Shown: piece after piece, positions 11,639 through 24,566 of the stretch
Numbering within the stretch: position 1 is the first letter of the stretch
Layout of the letters: every line of letters starts with the position of its first letter
NCBI RefSeq assembly: GCF_016906535.1
Contig: NC_057371.1
Coordinates: forward strand, 2,046,001 to 2,110,000
Direction: 5' to 3'
From: Rhizoctonia solani
Lineage: Eukaryota; Basidiomycota; Agaricomycetes; Cantharellales; Ceratobasidiaceae
DNA length: 64,000 nt
Made by a program: the position numbers and the translations under genes
Notes under the pieces: generated by a model
Database searches by the model: none
What the model was told of the DNA's origin: nothing
What the model saw: the letters and a program-made list of their open reading frames with translations, nothing else

Positions 11639-14177
11639 TTACCAATAATCCTCGCAACGATACTCGACCATTGTGCCAGCCCTCTCTTTTCTATGCTTAG
11701 CCCATTTATCAAACCAGACTTGCATCTTCTGTCGGCTTTCCACGCTCCCTACATTCACAGTAGCAATCATTCGACCCCAGTCTATACTTAGAGCGAAACA
11801 GGTTAATTCCCGGAAGGAAGAATGTTCTGAGTATGGGACGCCATATATGTAACCCGTGGGTTAGAGCCGCGCTGTGGCCGTAAATCACTTGCCGTATACT
11901 CGTGAGCTTGTGCTTGGGAGAGAATTTGATCAATAGTGGGTGCGATATTCTGCCCAACCGGGGGCGTATATCTAATGAAAAGTAGTCATTGGGTTGAAAA
12001 CAAACAATATGTAACTCGACACTGTGAGAACATGGGCATATACTTACGTCCAACCAGTGGGCCTGAAACCTAGTATTCGGTCGTATTGAGCCTGATTGAG
12101 TACTAGATATTCGCTTAAACTTTCGATAGTGATTTGTCCGAGGGGAAGAACATGAACCTGTGCAGCTGCAGGTCCTTGGTGAGCATCCCATGCAAAGTTG
12201 GATCGGCTTGGCACATAAAGACGCGTGCTTGCGAGAATTACAATAAATTTTAGACGATAAGCTTTTTGCGATAGCTAGGCACGAAATCCAGTTAGAACTC
12301 CTGGAACATGACAACAGTAGAGCTTACCTTTGACAATTCGCTCTTTGCCAATCGTATATGTCCCAACAACCACTAAAACCCCTCTTCCCAAATCGCCGGA
12401 AGCTCCTGCGGAGAGGTGTTGGCCAAGGCCTTGGATTGTGTCTGAGCCAACATTTTTGGCGAAGGTTTGAACCAACCGCCCTTCCCCGCCGGGTTAATTA
12501 ATAAAGCTGGGAGTGACTTTTGTTTGCCGTTTTTTGTTTGTATAGCCTTGTCTTCTTGTATATAGCGCTTTGCTAGCTCAGCACATGCGTTTATGACCAT
12601 TGTTTGAGGCGGAAAACAATACTAGTATGAATAAGGTAGATCGGCCAACTAGTTTAGTGAATACAGAATTTCAACTTACTTTGGGGTTTAAGTAAGTGGT
12701 ATCAAGATAAACAGTGTCCAACTTTTGACCATGTATCGCCGGATGTAAAGCATGTGCTGGCACGCGCGAAATCTCCGCAATGTAGATACGTGAAATGGCG
12801 ATCACTTCCTACGAATGGCGACTTGATAGGGGAATCTCCAGCATCAATCGTTTGTTTCCTGAGAACACAAATAAGGATGATCCTGGGCCTGGTTGGCATA
12901 AGCATTGAATGGTGTTCATTACGGAATCATAGAATATGGCTACAATGGTTCCATCGATAAGTGTGACCCGAACCCCTCCAGTATCGGGAATTTCGACAGC
13001 TTGATTGTCAGGGAGGGGTTTACCCATTTTGATCCACACGAAGCATGTGTTTGATAAGGTTTGCAGTTGTTACTGCCTCTAAACGATTAAAACCAGCGCT
13101 ATCAACAGAAATGTCCATCTCACAAGAACAATATATCGGTCCATTTTTCCAACTCGAGGATAGATTTGTGTAATGGTCGGAATGAGCGTGTCTATAACAG
13201 CGCGCATAAGTACGCTAAGCTGTTGCAAAAGGGAATAGTACATACGAAAGGAAGTATGCTGTTACTTCCGGAATCTTTCCATAACAAAAGGCATCCACAG
13301 CGATAGGCATTCCAGGCATAACCTTGAGTGGCACTTAGAGCTGAAATTCCAAGCATGCATATGTAAAACACACCTTATAAAAAGGAGCTGGTTTCCTTTT
13401 TTTCGGATTGTCCCCAGTTCTAGTCGATACTTTTGCTTTTCCTACGAATTTATTCGCTTGGCATTGCGTTTTGTATTGTTGATAGTATCCACAGCATCCC
13501 AGGCCTCCTTTCTTGTCTGGATATCATCAACGCGTCTAGCGTGTTTGAATTGTGTGGCGTGTCGTAACTTGAAAGAACTTTATTGACACACGCGATCGAA
13601 TTCACCCAATTGGAGTGGAATGACCACAATCAGTGCCTCCGTTGAGGTCTTCGGAGGTTTGGCAAGACACTCGTCAATGTGGTCGCTGATTTCCTGTATT
13701 CCTGTCTGTTAACTAGTGCTCTGAAAAGCCCATTGTGCATACCTTTGCTGTAGAATCCAACAGTACTAAGCCACAAACGCGACAGGTCCTAAGCTCCACA
13801 GAACTGGCCAACAATTGGTTTCCTAGACATCTTGGAGTTTCGGAAGGTATAGCAATACTTGATTCAGGTACATCAACATCCTCAATTGCGTCGTCCTCGA
13901 TGGCGTGTATTCCGTGATCATGGTAATCTATCGGGTCGCTAAAACTTAAATCCAGTACGTCCTCGGTCGGGGAAGTTCCAATACACCCTTCATCATCAGA
14001 TATAATGATGACGTCAGGTTTCCTTGCGCCTGTTTTGTGTGTGCCAGGAGTGACTGAAGGACCAGGAACTACAGAATCCCGCTTGAGCCGTTTGGAAACA
14101 AAGAAGCTCAATAGTGTGTGGGATTCTTCAGCAGCTACGTCTTGCTTCCTTTTTTGAGATACTTCAGGTGTGGACAT
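11639..14177 (-). CDS. PSO2: PSO2/SNM1 DNA crosslink-repair nuclease, frame repeatedly broken
   Basis: Pso2/Snm1 are metallo-beta-lactamase/beta-CASP 5' exonucleases that repair interstrand DNA crosslinks. Start MSTPEVSQKRKQD at 14177. A short hydrophobic TLLSFFVSK stretch could be a PCNA-binding motif, and C-x2-C...H-x3-C (TCRVCG...ISDHIDECL) is a UBZ4-like zinc finger. Then follow PGMPIAVDAF, the metal-binding FLSHAHSDHY (about 13172-13191), the YLHCGDF region, YLDTTYLNPK, YCFPPQ, VGTYTIGKERIVKG, GFRPTGWT and the DRMBL-type end PYSEHSSFREL (TAA at 11639-11641). At least six single-base deficits interrupt the frame, several in homopolymers (13019-13021, 13027-13030, 12855-12857, about 12760-12763, 12379-12382). 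The usual ANHCPG motif is also disturbed, with an intron-sized segment lacking normal splice borders. It may be a pseudogene or a badly sequenced intact gene; I favour the latter only moderately. Confidence 0.85.
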
Positions 14178-15370
14178 TGTGTATAAGGAAGGTATAATAA
14201 AATTGATAGATTTATAGTAATGCTTAGACTTGTAAGAAAGCACTCCAATGGTGGGCGGCGTCCGATCGTCGTTTAGTCACGTGATACATGGAGAACAATC
14301 GGACCTTCTCTCTGGTGGTTGGCGCGATCTGTCTGCGTTTATTTTACCTTGCACATAAATTAACGCATCACTCTACTAAAACTATTGGCGCTGGCGTGGG
14401 CTTGAGAGCCATCCAAAACTCACTATTTACCTGCGGAGCTCCACAGGATGCTTATCCTCCACGCATCTTATTTAGCTTGGATTGATATATCTTACAGTAA
14501 GCTTCCTAGGTGGCGTAAACGCCCACCAGCTAAGACGCTGTGGAGCCCTGCGATTGCACGGGAAGCCGAAAGTGTTTCCAACCCCTCGCGAATCCCAGGG
14601 GGTTTGATAAACCTTCCTCATTACTTATTTCAATTTATAATTTTACATGGTTAAGCAAGATATTCGTTTGTCCTCAAAGGTGGTTTGGTCTTTGATAAAT
14701 TTCTCCGATGCGAGTAACCGTGTGGACAGCTGGGGAAAGTGCGTTGCTACGGTTCAATTTGTATTTGTTAGACCGTAACTCCAGCACACTGCATGAACCT
14801 GTTTCTGATTCATCATTCAGCCTACCGACTCAATCAATTCCAGTGGATGAGGGATACAGTATCGATCTCGCTGAATGCAGTAGAGACCAAGCACGAGGTA
14901 AGACTTCGATAGTCCCGTCGTTGAAATAGTGTAGCACGCTCCAGACAACTAATACATAATAATACATAGTTACGTATATTGTGCGTGGACCGAGGGTACA
15001 CGCATGGCGCCCGGACTAGACCCGACAGGGCAGGCGTGCCGCATCATTCGAAGTTGGACCAACGAATCAACCCTGTTCCGAGATTGTCTGATTTGCAAAT
15101 AATACATTACATCCAAAACTACAAAAGGTTGCCCTCTGAGACAATCGCCGCCAGTACGCCTATTCAATCAACTTCTTATTTCCCGAAAATCTCCAGCTCG
15201 CACTCGAAGGGTACTTTTCTCGCCACTACTCTAGATTTGCCCCTGGCAGAGTCTCTGAACTTCCTCCAAAGTTGAGCTGATTCAACGTAATAATACTACC
15301 CGAGTAATAATTCAATTGCAAACTGGCCTTTTCTTGAGCTGATGTCTGCCTTGTATAGATAGGAAACATA
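14178..15370. other. Divergent intergenic region, PSO2 / methyltransferase
   Basis: About 1.2 kb between the divergently transcribed PSO2 (minus) and the methyltransferase (plus), so it should carry both promoters. Open frames here are short (under 100 codons) and unlike any family I know. I see no RNA gene, repeat or mobile element. Confidence 0.5.
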
Positions 15371-16813
15371 ATGGCCCCCGACAGATTCGAAGTAGATGAT
15401 CAGCCCTACACCTACGACGGAACCGAGGGAGTTGTGTACCATTTCCAGGTGCTGTGTATGGGGTATCCGACTTTTCTCCTTACGATACAGACTCAGACAC
15501 CGCTTCTGTATGCTCACAACACTCGGCGAGCACCCTATCTTCACAAGATGCACGAGGTGTGTAGTATCATGAAGTTATAGTTATAGTGGGCTAAGCATAT
15601 CACACAGCGTATTTCGAAGACGTGGGTGGGCGATTATATCCAATTGACCAGGCCCTTCCTATTTTTATGCCACAGGATGAACAGGAAAGTCGCAGGCTTG
15701 ACCATGAGCATTTTGCATTGAAGTTGGTCTTGGGACGCAATTATGTTGGCCCAGTGGCTTCCCACCTCCGACATGATCCCATGGCTCCACGAAAGCGTGT
15801 TCTCGATATAGGTACTCAACAGGGAACTTGGTCAGTCTCTATTAGTCGGCGGCCGTTGCCAAAGTTAAATCATCGCTGACAGCTCGTGCTTTATTTCAGG
15901 GTGCAGGAAATGGCGTCAGAGTTCCCGCATGTAGAGTTCGTAAGCCTGGACTTTTCGCCAATGGCCGCGCATATACCCCGTGAGAATATCGTTTGAAGTA
16001 TACGAGTTGTATTCTGGCTTGGTCGAAGCGGACGCCAGCTTTGATATGGTCCATGTAAGACATACGGCAAACAAGGCGAGCTAAATCAACTCATGCTACA
16101 TGCTTAGCCTATTCTAAAATGACAAATGACAGGTCGGGAACTACCAGTTTTTGATTCAGGAGCTATACCGGGTGCTTCGACCAGGGGGACTGCTTATATC
16201 TGGGGAATTTGAAAACGAAACCTATGGCGCAGATAATCCGAACACCCCCTTGGGTGATGCTTCTCCCAGACTCAGTCGCGCGCTCGCATTCGTACGCCAA
16301 GCTCTAGCTGCACAAGGTGTTACAGTCGATGCGGGCCGCCAACTTCCAGACATGCTAAACGACTCTAAACTGTTTCCACCTATCTCGCATTCAACCTCCC
16401 CCGATTTCAGTTCCGAGTCGGATAGTGACGACTCTAGGGGAACTTTCAGCAGCACCGGCACGTGTGAGTCTTGCGTACCAGGACTTTCAACTTCACATAC
16501 CATGGCCAATCTAACCGACACTGGATTCGTCGATGTCACCCCCTCCACATTTTATATCCCAGCTACACCCTGGCCGGACCCTTGCACTCATCCTCATTTA
16601 TATGAGGCTGGCTGTCGAGTGGTAATTGGTATCCAACATGGATGGCCAAGTCTCGTTCCTCTCCTCACGGCTCATGCTGGACTTTCAACGGAAGATGCGC
16701 GTGACGCTGTGACTGGGGCTGTGGAAGAACGCTTCGTCGATTTAAGCCTAAAGCACATCATGAAATTTCATACTGTGTGGGCCTATAAGGTCCAAGGAAC
16801 ATTTGCCGAGTAA
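15371..16813 (+). CDS. SAM-dependent methyltransferase (fungal class I, LaeA-like fold)
   Basis: Class I S-adenosylmethionine methyltransferase of a type common in agaricomycetes; the substrate is unknown. Start MAPDRFEVDDQPYTYDGTEG at 15371. An acidic segment SPYDTDSDTASV leads, after an intron, to YFEDVGGRLYPID and RLDHEHFALKLVLG. The SAM-binding motif I is KRVLDIGTQQGTWVQEMA, with an intron inside TW. Then come FVSLDFSPMA (motif II area), FDMVH, and the post-I motif YRVLRPGGLLISGEFE. The C-terminal part after 16200 is a single open exon ending KVQGTFAE before TAA. Two single-base deficits are needed, at CC 15445-15446 and near 15991-15994. A role in secondary metabolism regulation as for LaeA is only possible, not shown: no biosynthetic cluster surrounds it. 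Confidence 0.82.
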
Positions 16814-19114
16814 TTGATAATGGCTATCCCCAGAGTCCTCGCGTCCATATTGTGGACCTCTTCTTGCACCAACCCAGCAGTTCTAGCCTGGGGCCGTTCG
16901 ATTTCTCCCACTGACTATAACATTCAGTGCTGCGCACTTGTTTCTCACTATAATTACTAGCATATCACACTATTCCTTGGTGTTTTTGCTCACATATTCA
17001 TTTGGATAGACTCTTGTATTGTATGTATCATTTTTTGAAAGTTACAGTCCCGTGTATTTATCTACCAATAAATACAACCACATGAACAATTATTGGTTAA
17101 CGTTTTCCATACTCTGTATCTATTATCAGATTAACCAACAAGAAGTTCCGGTAGTACATCGAATTCGAAGCACCTTTCGATCATACATTTCAATGTCTAT
17201 AGAGCAGATCTCTGAGTGCACAGAAGTATGAAAATGAGAGGTATGAGACATACTATATGCCTTGAAGTGTATCTTGATCGGCGCATTCATCCGCCCACTA
17301 TCACTTTCTCTATCCGCCCTTTGTGAGCCAAAGCGTGCCATCGAGTAACAGAATCGATTCAAAAGAGCGCTACATGAATATTCCCCCCAATGTTATCTAT
17401 CTACGGATCTGCGAGTATATCACAATACACCACTCGGTTAAGGTAAAAGCCTCTGGTAAACACTACTATAGCTATATACACCAGTAGCGATACCATGTCC
17501 ACGGTATCTGAAGCTCCAAGTCAACCGTGATGATTTCGTTGTGCTTGATTGTTTTCAGGGAAGTTTCGCCAGGAACCTGGGGACCAATCGCCCACAGCTC
17601 TCATGTCTCATTACGAATTCTGAACTTTATTAGGCGTGTAAATACGGACTGAATACGGTGCCCCTGATCACGCCTCTGGGTCGAGTAGCACTTTATGCTC
17701 AATCACACCGATTCATTTGTAATTAAACATGTAGGTTACACCGGGCAGATGGAAGGTGGGTTTGATTGAGATGAGGTATTTAGCACACTTCTAGCCAAGC
17801 ATCTAGCTTGGCATATTGGAGCTGCATACCGTATCACCCAAATATCGCTTTGCACAAGGGGCATGGTTTCAATGAAAGGTCTTGTGTCCCTCGATGTAAT
17901 TTCTTAATCATTATACGTTCATTTGTGCGGCGAGGATGAACTGAGCTCAAAAAGAAGTTCAGGTCAATATGAGAATCTCGCAGTTATTCAATCGAATTCA
18001 GTCGTGGGCGTTGATTAAGCGAGTGGCTATAAATCTGCTACAATACATACCATTCGACATTTGGTTAGCCCAGAAGGTATGAACATGGTAGACCGGACCA
18101 AGCATAACTGAGCAGTAGCTGGTTGCATCCAGTTGTACCATATCCCAGTCTCCATAGGCATATTTGAAACGACATTTTGGAATTGTGTACTGCATACAAG
18201 AAGAACCGAAGATATACCTTGATTCATATGCATAGTATTCAGTATTAACTAATTTCAATACTGTTTCCTTGGCAGCTTCTCTATTTAATGGCTTTTATCT
18301 TAAATTTTAAGATATGTATTCGACGTGTGATCAAGGCCCAATGTATACAAGGCCGAAGTTTTATTGTGTACCTCTCCGGTATAATGCGCCGTACTCAAAT
18401 TGAGCTCTACTGGAGCACAGAGTACCAGTTGCTACCTGTAACATAAAAACACCGTAAGGTATCTTTCCATTCAAATTTCATGGCACGCATGATCTAACTT
18501 ACGTCGTGCAAGGCCAAATCCGTGAGGTCGATTGCAAGGCTCAGGTATGGAACGAATTATATACGTGGGTCTAACTGTGAATAGTTTAAACCAATATCGA
18601 AATACCAACTCGGCGATAGGGCGCAAGGCCCAGTTGTATTGAGAAATTAAAGTTTTATCTCAACAGCATTCAACCCCGATTAGGACAGTCCAAGGAATGA
18701 AATCATCGGGGACATCCGAACTGACCACGGTTGTATTAACTTCCTGGCTTGGAGTCTTGGTTTCACTCGCGCTCGGGCCTCATCTGTCGGGTCCTTTAAT
18801 TTATTTATGCCAGCCTTCGCACGGATAATTTGAATAGAGCAAGGTAAAAGTAGAATCACCGCTAATTCACAAGCTTAGGGGCGCCTGTTGTTTCAGCCTT
18901 GTGAAAGCTTGACATAGGACAAGAAGGTAAGCATAAATTTCAATTATAAAAGTCATGGCGGGTACAACATAGGTACTACAATTAAGCAAAGTATGTACGC
19001 AGACAGGGTATTTTCCCAATCAGCCGGAAGAAATAGAGAATACAAGGAAAGGAAATGAATACACTCGTCGTTCATTCATTCATTCGTGATTCAAGTCGTA
19101 TGCCGTAGACGTGT
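16814..19114. other. Long AT-rich intergenic region
   Basis: About 2.3 kb between the convergent 3' ends of the methyltransferase and the HAM1-like gene. There are many stops in all frames. The longest frames (for example 17998-18258 minus, 86 codons) match nothing I recognise. No terminal repeats or transposase were seen. Confidence 0.45.
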
Positions 19115-21883
19115 CTAAACGATGGTAAAGCCTTGCTCTTCCAGCCTTCGCCCTCTTTTGCAGAAGCCTCGCGGTCGGCTTGCTTGTTGATCCATCCGCT
19201 CTCATGGCCGGCGTTGGGGATAAGGACAGAGTCGCGCTTCGAGACAATCTTGAATTGCGAGTCTGTCTTGCTGCCTTGACGATGCCTCGTCCTTCTTTCG
19301 CTCGAACATCTCCTTGAGTACTTCTGTCCTCGACTTCTCGCCGGTGGCTTGGGCGTCGTTCATGCGGTCGCGGGTCGCAACTGCGAACAATGCATTGAAT
19401 ATACATCCACGAACAGGCAGGAGGCGAAGGAACTTACCAAGTTGCTCGTCAACGTATTCGAGACTGGTACGAATAGCACCCTCGATGGCCTTGGCGATCT
19501 GCTTCTTGATGGCACCAGTCGCGATAGGCTTGACGATCTTGTACAGCGCGTCGTGCTTGCTCTGAATCAAGCATGTGAGTAGTGATCATTAGGCAATGTG
19601 AAAATGCTGCTCACATCGCGGATAGAGAACTTGAGAGAATCGATCTTGACACGGACGTCCTTGACATAGAAGACGCTAGTCTTGTCCTTGGGAGGGGCGC
19701 TCTTGATGTGGACCTTGGCGCTCATTCCTTCGCCGCCCAACAATACGTCGGCCAGACCAGAGTCCTTGAGTTTGGGCATGCCCGTCTTCTTGTTGAAATA
19801 AAAGGCAACGTCGCGCATGTCGCTTGGATGTGACCGAAGGAAAGGGTAAGGTCGTGGACTTGCTCGTCGTCGATCGCCTTGTACGGAGAGAACTTGACAT
19901 AGTTGTGCGCTTCGATTTCAACGACGTTGGGGAAGAGGTTCTTGCCCTGGAGCGTGAGGTTCTCATGACAAGATCGAGCTGGTTATCGGTGTACTCGACG
20001 CGAGGGATAGGAATGTATCCGATTTGCTCGACAACGGAGGGAAGAATACGCGGCGGATGTCCGACCAGAGAGTGGGCTTGAAAGTGAGCTTTCCGGTGGA
20101 GTCAAAGAGCAAGTCGCGGGTAAGGCGTTTCCAGTCTTCACCGAAGCGCTTGTTGAGAGGGTCATCGCCCATAGCGTTGAACCAGCGTTGGATCGAGTCG
20201 AAGAGGTTATCTTGTGACCCTTGTACTTGTGATCGAAGAACTGTCGGCCTTCTTCGCGGATCTCGCGGCCGCGATCGTTGCATTGGGGCTGGAGGACGTA
20301 GCCTGGCTCGAGCAAGACCTTGCGGACGTACTCGTCCATTTTCCTGAACCAAGCACGGAGACCCTCGTCCTTTTGCGCATCATCCCATAGTGCACCGGTA
20401 GCATCGAGTATGGGGTCCATGGATTGTCCGTTGGCGAAACGCTCGAGGAGCGTGCGGAGCTCTCGGGTGCAAGGCGGAGCGAGGGGTCGCTTGTGACATT
20501 CTGATATCTGGTAAGTATCCGTTCTGATTTATAAGTTAAGCGGAAACCGTACCTTAGCGGAGCCTTGGCCAGTCGCGGCTACGGACCTGGAGTGGCCGTG
20601 GTAGGCTTCAATGGCAGAAAGGAACCAACGGATAGAAGCCTGGTAGTCGTCGTGCTTCTGGCACTCGACGATGACCTTCTTCATGCGGTAGATAAATTGA
20701 TCACGACGCTCTTCGGGGAACTCATCACGAAGGAAGTCACGAGTCTTGTCGTACTGCTCGTTGGCACGATCCTTGTGCTCTTGAGGAATGCGATCACGGA
20801 CACCCATGATCTTCTCACGGAGGCTCTGAAGCAGTCATGTCAGTAAGTCGATCTGAAACATAGACAAACGACGGCGTACCTTCTTTGCGACTTCGCCCTT
20901 TTCTTCATCAGGAGCACCCTCTACGCGAGCCTGAACCTCGCGAGCGTGGGCATCGCCCTCAGCCTTGACTGCTCCTTCTTCTGCAGACCTTGCTCCTTGA
21001 GAGCCTGAGCATCAGCTTGGACGCCATTGAGTTCCTTGCGGGTGCCATCAGTATACCCGACAGTCGTGCCCTCGTGAGGGTGGTGCTGAATGTCGCCATT
21101 GCCTGCGGGGTTCTTGACTTGGAGGGTTGGGGTCTCGTTGGGTCCTACAACCCTGCCCTCAGTCGACTTCCATTGGTCCGAGGGGGCAGCATCGTCGACG
21201 TGAGCGAGCTGCTCCTCGGTCGGGCGCGTCGCATCCAAAGCTTTAGAAGCACCACGGGCAAACAAGTCGCGGCCGATGATACCAAAGTCGGAAAGGAGCT
21301 TTCGGGCTTCCGAGTTGGTGGCAAACAGAGTCAAGAGCGTGCGGAGGTGCTTGACTGCCTCTTGTCGATCCTTCTCGGCGTCGTCCTTGGAAACAGGGAC
21401 GACCTCGCCGTTCTGCTTGACGCGAGTAAAGTCGGTGCCCTCGGTGTGGAAGACAAAGTTCTGGAGAGCTCGTCGGCGTTCTTCTGAGCGACGATCAGAC
21501 GGGCCTGAAAATGACATAAGTCAAGGGACCATAAAAGGAAAACCAAGATGAACTCACAGTTTCAATGATGTCACGCGTGTCTTGGATAAGCTTCTTGCCT
21601 TCGGGGCTCAAGGCGTTCAAGTCTACGGGTGAGTGGCTGTTGAGGTACTTGAGGGTCTCGTCGATTTGTTGGTTATCGGGGAGCTTGCCCTGGCGGAAGG
21701 CTTCGATGACGCCGTAGAATCGCATCTACCAAATGAAATTTAGGGTTAATAAATCACAAATATAGAGAGTTTAATTACCTTGCGATCAATATCGGCCTGC
21801 ATGATAGCCTTGTTGGTGGGCTCGGTGACGCTGTTGGCGCCGGGATGCGCCGAAGTATCTTTGGTTGCTGGAGGCAGAGACAT
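19115..21883 (-). CDS. HAM1-like (hyphal anastomosis-type) protein
   Basis: Large fungal protein of the HAM1 N-terminal/HAM1-like C-terminal family, named after hyphal-fusion genes of Neurospora; its biochemical role is not established. Start MSLPPATKDTSAHPG at 21883, intron, then MRFYGVIEAFRQGKLPDNQQ, which is the family signature near the N-terminus. Further landmarks are LLSDFGIIGRDLFARGA, EEQLAHVDDAAP, MGVRDRIPQEHKDRANEQYD, WDDAQKDEGLRAWF, WFNAMGDDPLNKRFGEDWK, GYIPIPRVEYTDNQLDLV, VFYVKDVRVKIDSLKFSIRD and a charged C-terminal tail with KIVSKRDSVLIPNAGH. Adding one T at 19127-19129 gives the expected end EGWKSKAFTIV* with TAG at 19115-19117. Further one-base deficits are near 19820 and 19964. 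Several introns of about 50 nt. No signal peptide or membrane segment was seen. Confidence 0.85.
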
Positions 21884-22521
21884 TTCGAAGAGGGATGGGT
21901 GAACTGGCAGTGTAAGAGGGGCCAATATCGTTATTATATAGCACTAATTGACGGCCGTTACATCATACCCCACGACGAACTTTCGTCACGATGGAGCGAT
22001 CCTACGTCATTTTCGAACGCGCTGGCTTACAACCTTTGGTTCTGGCGGCCCCGTTCGTCGAGCCCGGAACCCATGGCCCATCAAGGCAACGCCGAAGCCT
22101 AATCAGGTGTTGTTTGCGACTTTTCAGCCTGCGCCGCCGACAGAGCCAGAGGCGTCAATTCAGTAAGCGCCAGGCGCTAGACCGGGGGAATCAGGGTCTC
22201 GGTCTCGTCGATCAATCTATTGGCGGGCTTCCAGTGTGATGATGTCAGTGGCTGCGAGTGACCTTTTCCACCGATAGTTTTTCTCGTCATGACGCCAGGA
22301 TCGAACGTACAGCCGAATGTGGGCTTGAGATTCCGATAAGAATGCGAGTAGTAGAACGTGTTGTACGTGCATCTTGTGCGCCTTGCAGCTGACGTGCCGA
22401 AAGGCCAAAGACGTCACATACCAATTTCAGTTAAAGTGAACATATCATACATCATAGAGTCCAAATGAAGGAAAACGAACGAAAGCAGAAATAACATATG
22501 AACAAAACAAGAGTGTGGGTT
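21884..22521. other. Intergenic region upstream of the HAM1-like gene
   Basis: About 640 bases separating the start of the HAM1-like gene from the 3' end of the membrane-protein gene; both are on the minus strand. It presumably contains the HAM1-like promoter and a 3' UTR. Only short overlapping open frames are present, none recognisable. Confidence 0.5.
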
Positions 22522-24566
22522 CTATGCATGGCTATCCTTCGCATAGAACGATAGCACCGATGTCCGTACAGAATTGGACTGTGCAGGGGAACCATTGGAC
22601 CCACTTCCATCAACAGAAAGTCCAAGCCCAAGCACAGGCCCCAAACTAGATCCAGGATGCGTTCCTGAACCAGATCTCAATTCGGACAGCCTCCTGGGAC
22701 TCTGATGGTAACCATCAATCATCGATGCAGGGGACGAGTAAACAGAATCGTCGTCCTGCGATGCTGCGGACGCAGCAATTCTGGTCGGCTGCATCTGGTG
22801 CATCTCGGGCTCTGTAGATGCCGATACTCTCACTCGGGGTACAAACGGAAGCGACCTTCTTGGGCTTGCGGGAGAGTTGTACATGAAGAATGCAGAGCTT
22901 CTTTCGTCGCGGTCAGGGATCGCGCCCAGAGTCGGTCGGTACTGGCAGTCGGTTTGCTGCGAATGGCGCGTCGCCATGGTCGAGTCGGACATGCGCCTTC
23001 GAAGGTTGTTTAGTGCCTGGGATACGTCGGACTGGAGGAACGCGAGTGGTTGTTGAGGAGGGTCAGGCCCAACAAGGATGGTTGCGGTGGTGTCTGAAGC
23101 GTTGGGGCTGGGGACGTCAGGCCTAGGTGAGAACCTGATTGTGGGCTGGGTGGTGTCAGGTAGGACGAAGAAAGTGGGCTCGTTTGGATGCCTGGCGAGG
23201 TTCTTTCGATGTGTAGTGTTGGGGGCGAAGCGACTCCCAAGTTGACGTTGGTCCATGTCACACCCGGGCTTGGGAACGAGGACAAGTGAGGTGTTCCGCC
23301 CAAAGTGGGAGCTCTTGAACGCACTGCAGTATCGTATGCGAATGGGTCTGAAATCAGACTGTCCACACCGGACTTGTACATGACTCCGGACGTAGGTGTT
23401 CCAAGAGGAGGAGTCATGTCCGCCGAAATGTAGGGTGTGTTTGAAGGAGACGACGCAAGCCCGAGCATATTCGATGACCCAAGGGAAGAGTGACGACTGA
23501 GCATACCAGAGGGTGATGACCCAAGGGTAGCCATATTAGATGGAGACGAACTGAAATCGGCTGCAAATTGAGGGGAGCCTGCAAAAGGGTCTCCGGGTGT
23601 ATGCGGTGTGCTGGGACTATAGGGAGGAAATGTCATAGCATGGGCGGGTGGTAACAGTGGGTTTGCAGTATTTGGAACGGGCATAATCGGTGACGCAGCA
23701 AACGGATCTTGGTCGAGCGTGTACGTGGTGAATTTGGTTGCTGTGGACATATGTCGGTTGGTTGGTCCAGCAACCACTGGGTTCGGCAGTACTGCTGCCG
23801 AATTTGTAGACACCGGGTTCGCCATGTCAGTATCCATATTCGCACCAGAACTTCTTGCCGATCCATGCGGCTGGACGTCCACCGATAGGCCCGTGTAATC
23901 CGACATGGCTACGCTCGCTGTGAAGTGAACCCTACCTGGAGCACGCAAGTCCGCCTCTGCCTCTCCCCTGCGAGCCGGTCTCGCTGGTGGACGCTGCCCA
24001 TCGTTCGATAGGTCACTAGCTCTGCCCGGAAGACCGTCCCCCCACTGAGTCCACCTCCGCGCAGGCTCGTTTGCTCCAGCAGACCAAAACTCGGACACCC
24101 GGTCTGAACTAATCTTTCGTCGCGCGACGTTCTTTTCGGTCAATGTTTGCAGGCGCGAACGCGTTCGGGATTGTCGGCGGTTCCGTAGGATACATCGAAT
24201 AGTTACGATCCCGCATGTGAGGAACGTGAGCACTGGATTAGGTAGTTTTAATTTATTTTTTTGATCGTTGGTGAGATGAAAACATGGTGGGGGAGGATGG
24301 GATGGGATGGACGTACCTGCCAAGCCAATAATCACAATCCCCACGGCAAAAAGCCCTCCGTTTGGACTGAACAATTTATCTGCGGTTGATTGATCAATGG
24401 ATCCATCGTCAACGGAGCCTGTTTCAGTTGCTCCGAATGTAGGTGCAGCAGATTTTGCTTTGGAATCCGACGTGGCGGTGGGGTCTATGACAAGAGAGTG
24501 GCTATTGATTTCCGAGTAGGAAGCTGTGGCGGCTGTGGGTACAAGTGATGCACTATAGCTAATCAC
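22522..24566 (-). CDS. Single-pass membrane protein with long Ser/Pro-rich cytoplasmic tail
   Basis: I do not recognise a family. The readable protein begins within a Ser/Thr/Ala-rich ectodomain (SYSASLVPTAATASYS). It crosses the membrane once (FAVGIVIIGLAVLTFLTCG, formed when an intron of about 85 nt near 24232-24316 is removed), followed by a basic stop-transfer RCILRNRRQSRTRSRLQ. The remaining roughly 600 residues are low-complexity, rich in Ser, Pro, Thr and Asn, with repeated SPS, TPP and SSP motifs that look like phosphorylation-rich disorder. The architecture resembles cell-wall sensors or Mid2/Wsc-like proteins, but no Cys-rich or other known ectodomain is visible. Near 23030-23060 the frame shifts by one base into the C-terminal segment ending SVLSFYAKDSHA*. 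The true start lies upstream (no ATG at 24566; a readable NVDPGSTATAP stretch precedes it after one missing base), so the 5' end is unresolved. Confidence 0.6.

Noticed and set aside
17998..18258. 86-codon minus-strand frame in the long intergenic region
   Set aside because: Isolated, no domain, no splice partners; consistent with chance.
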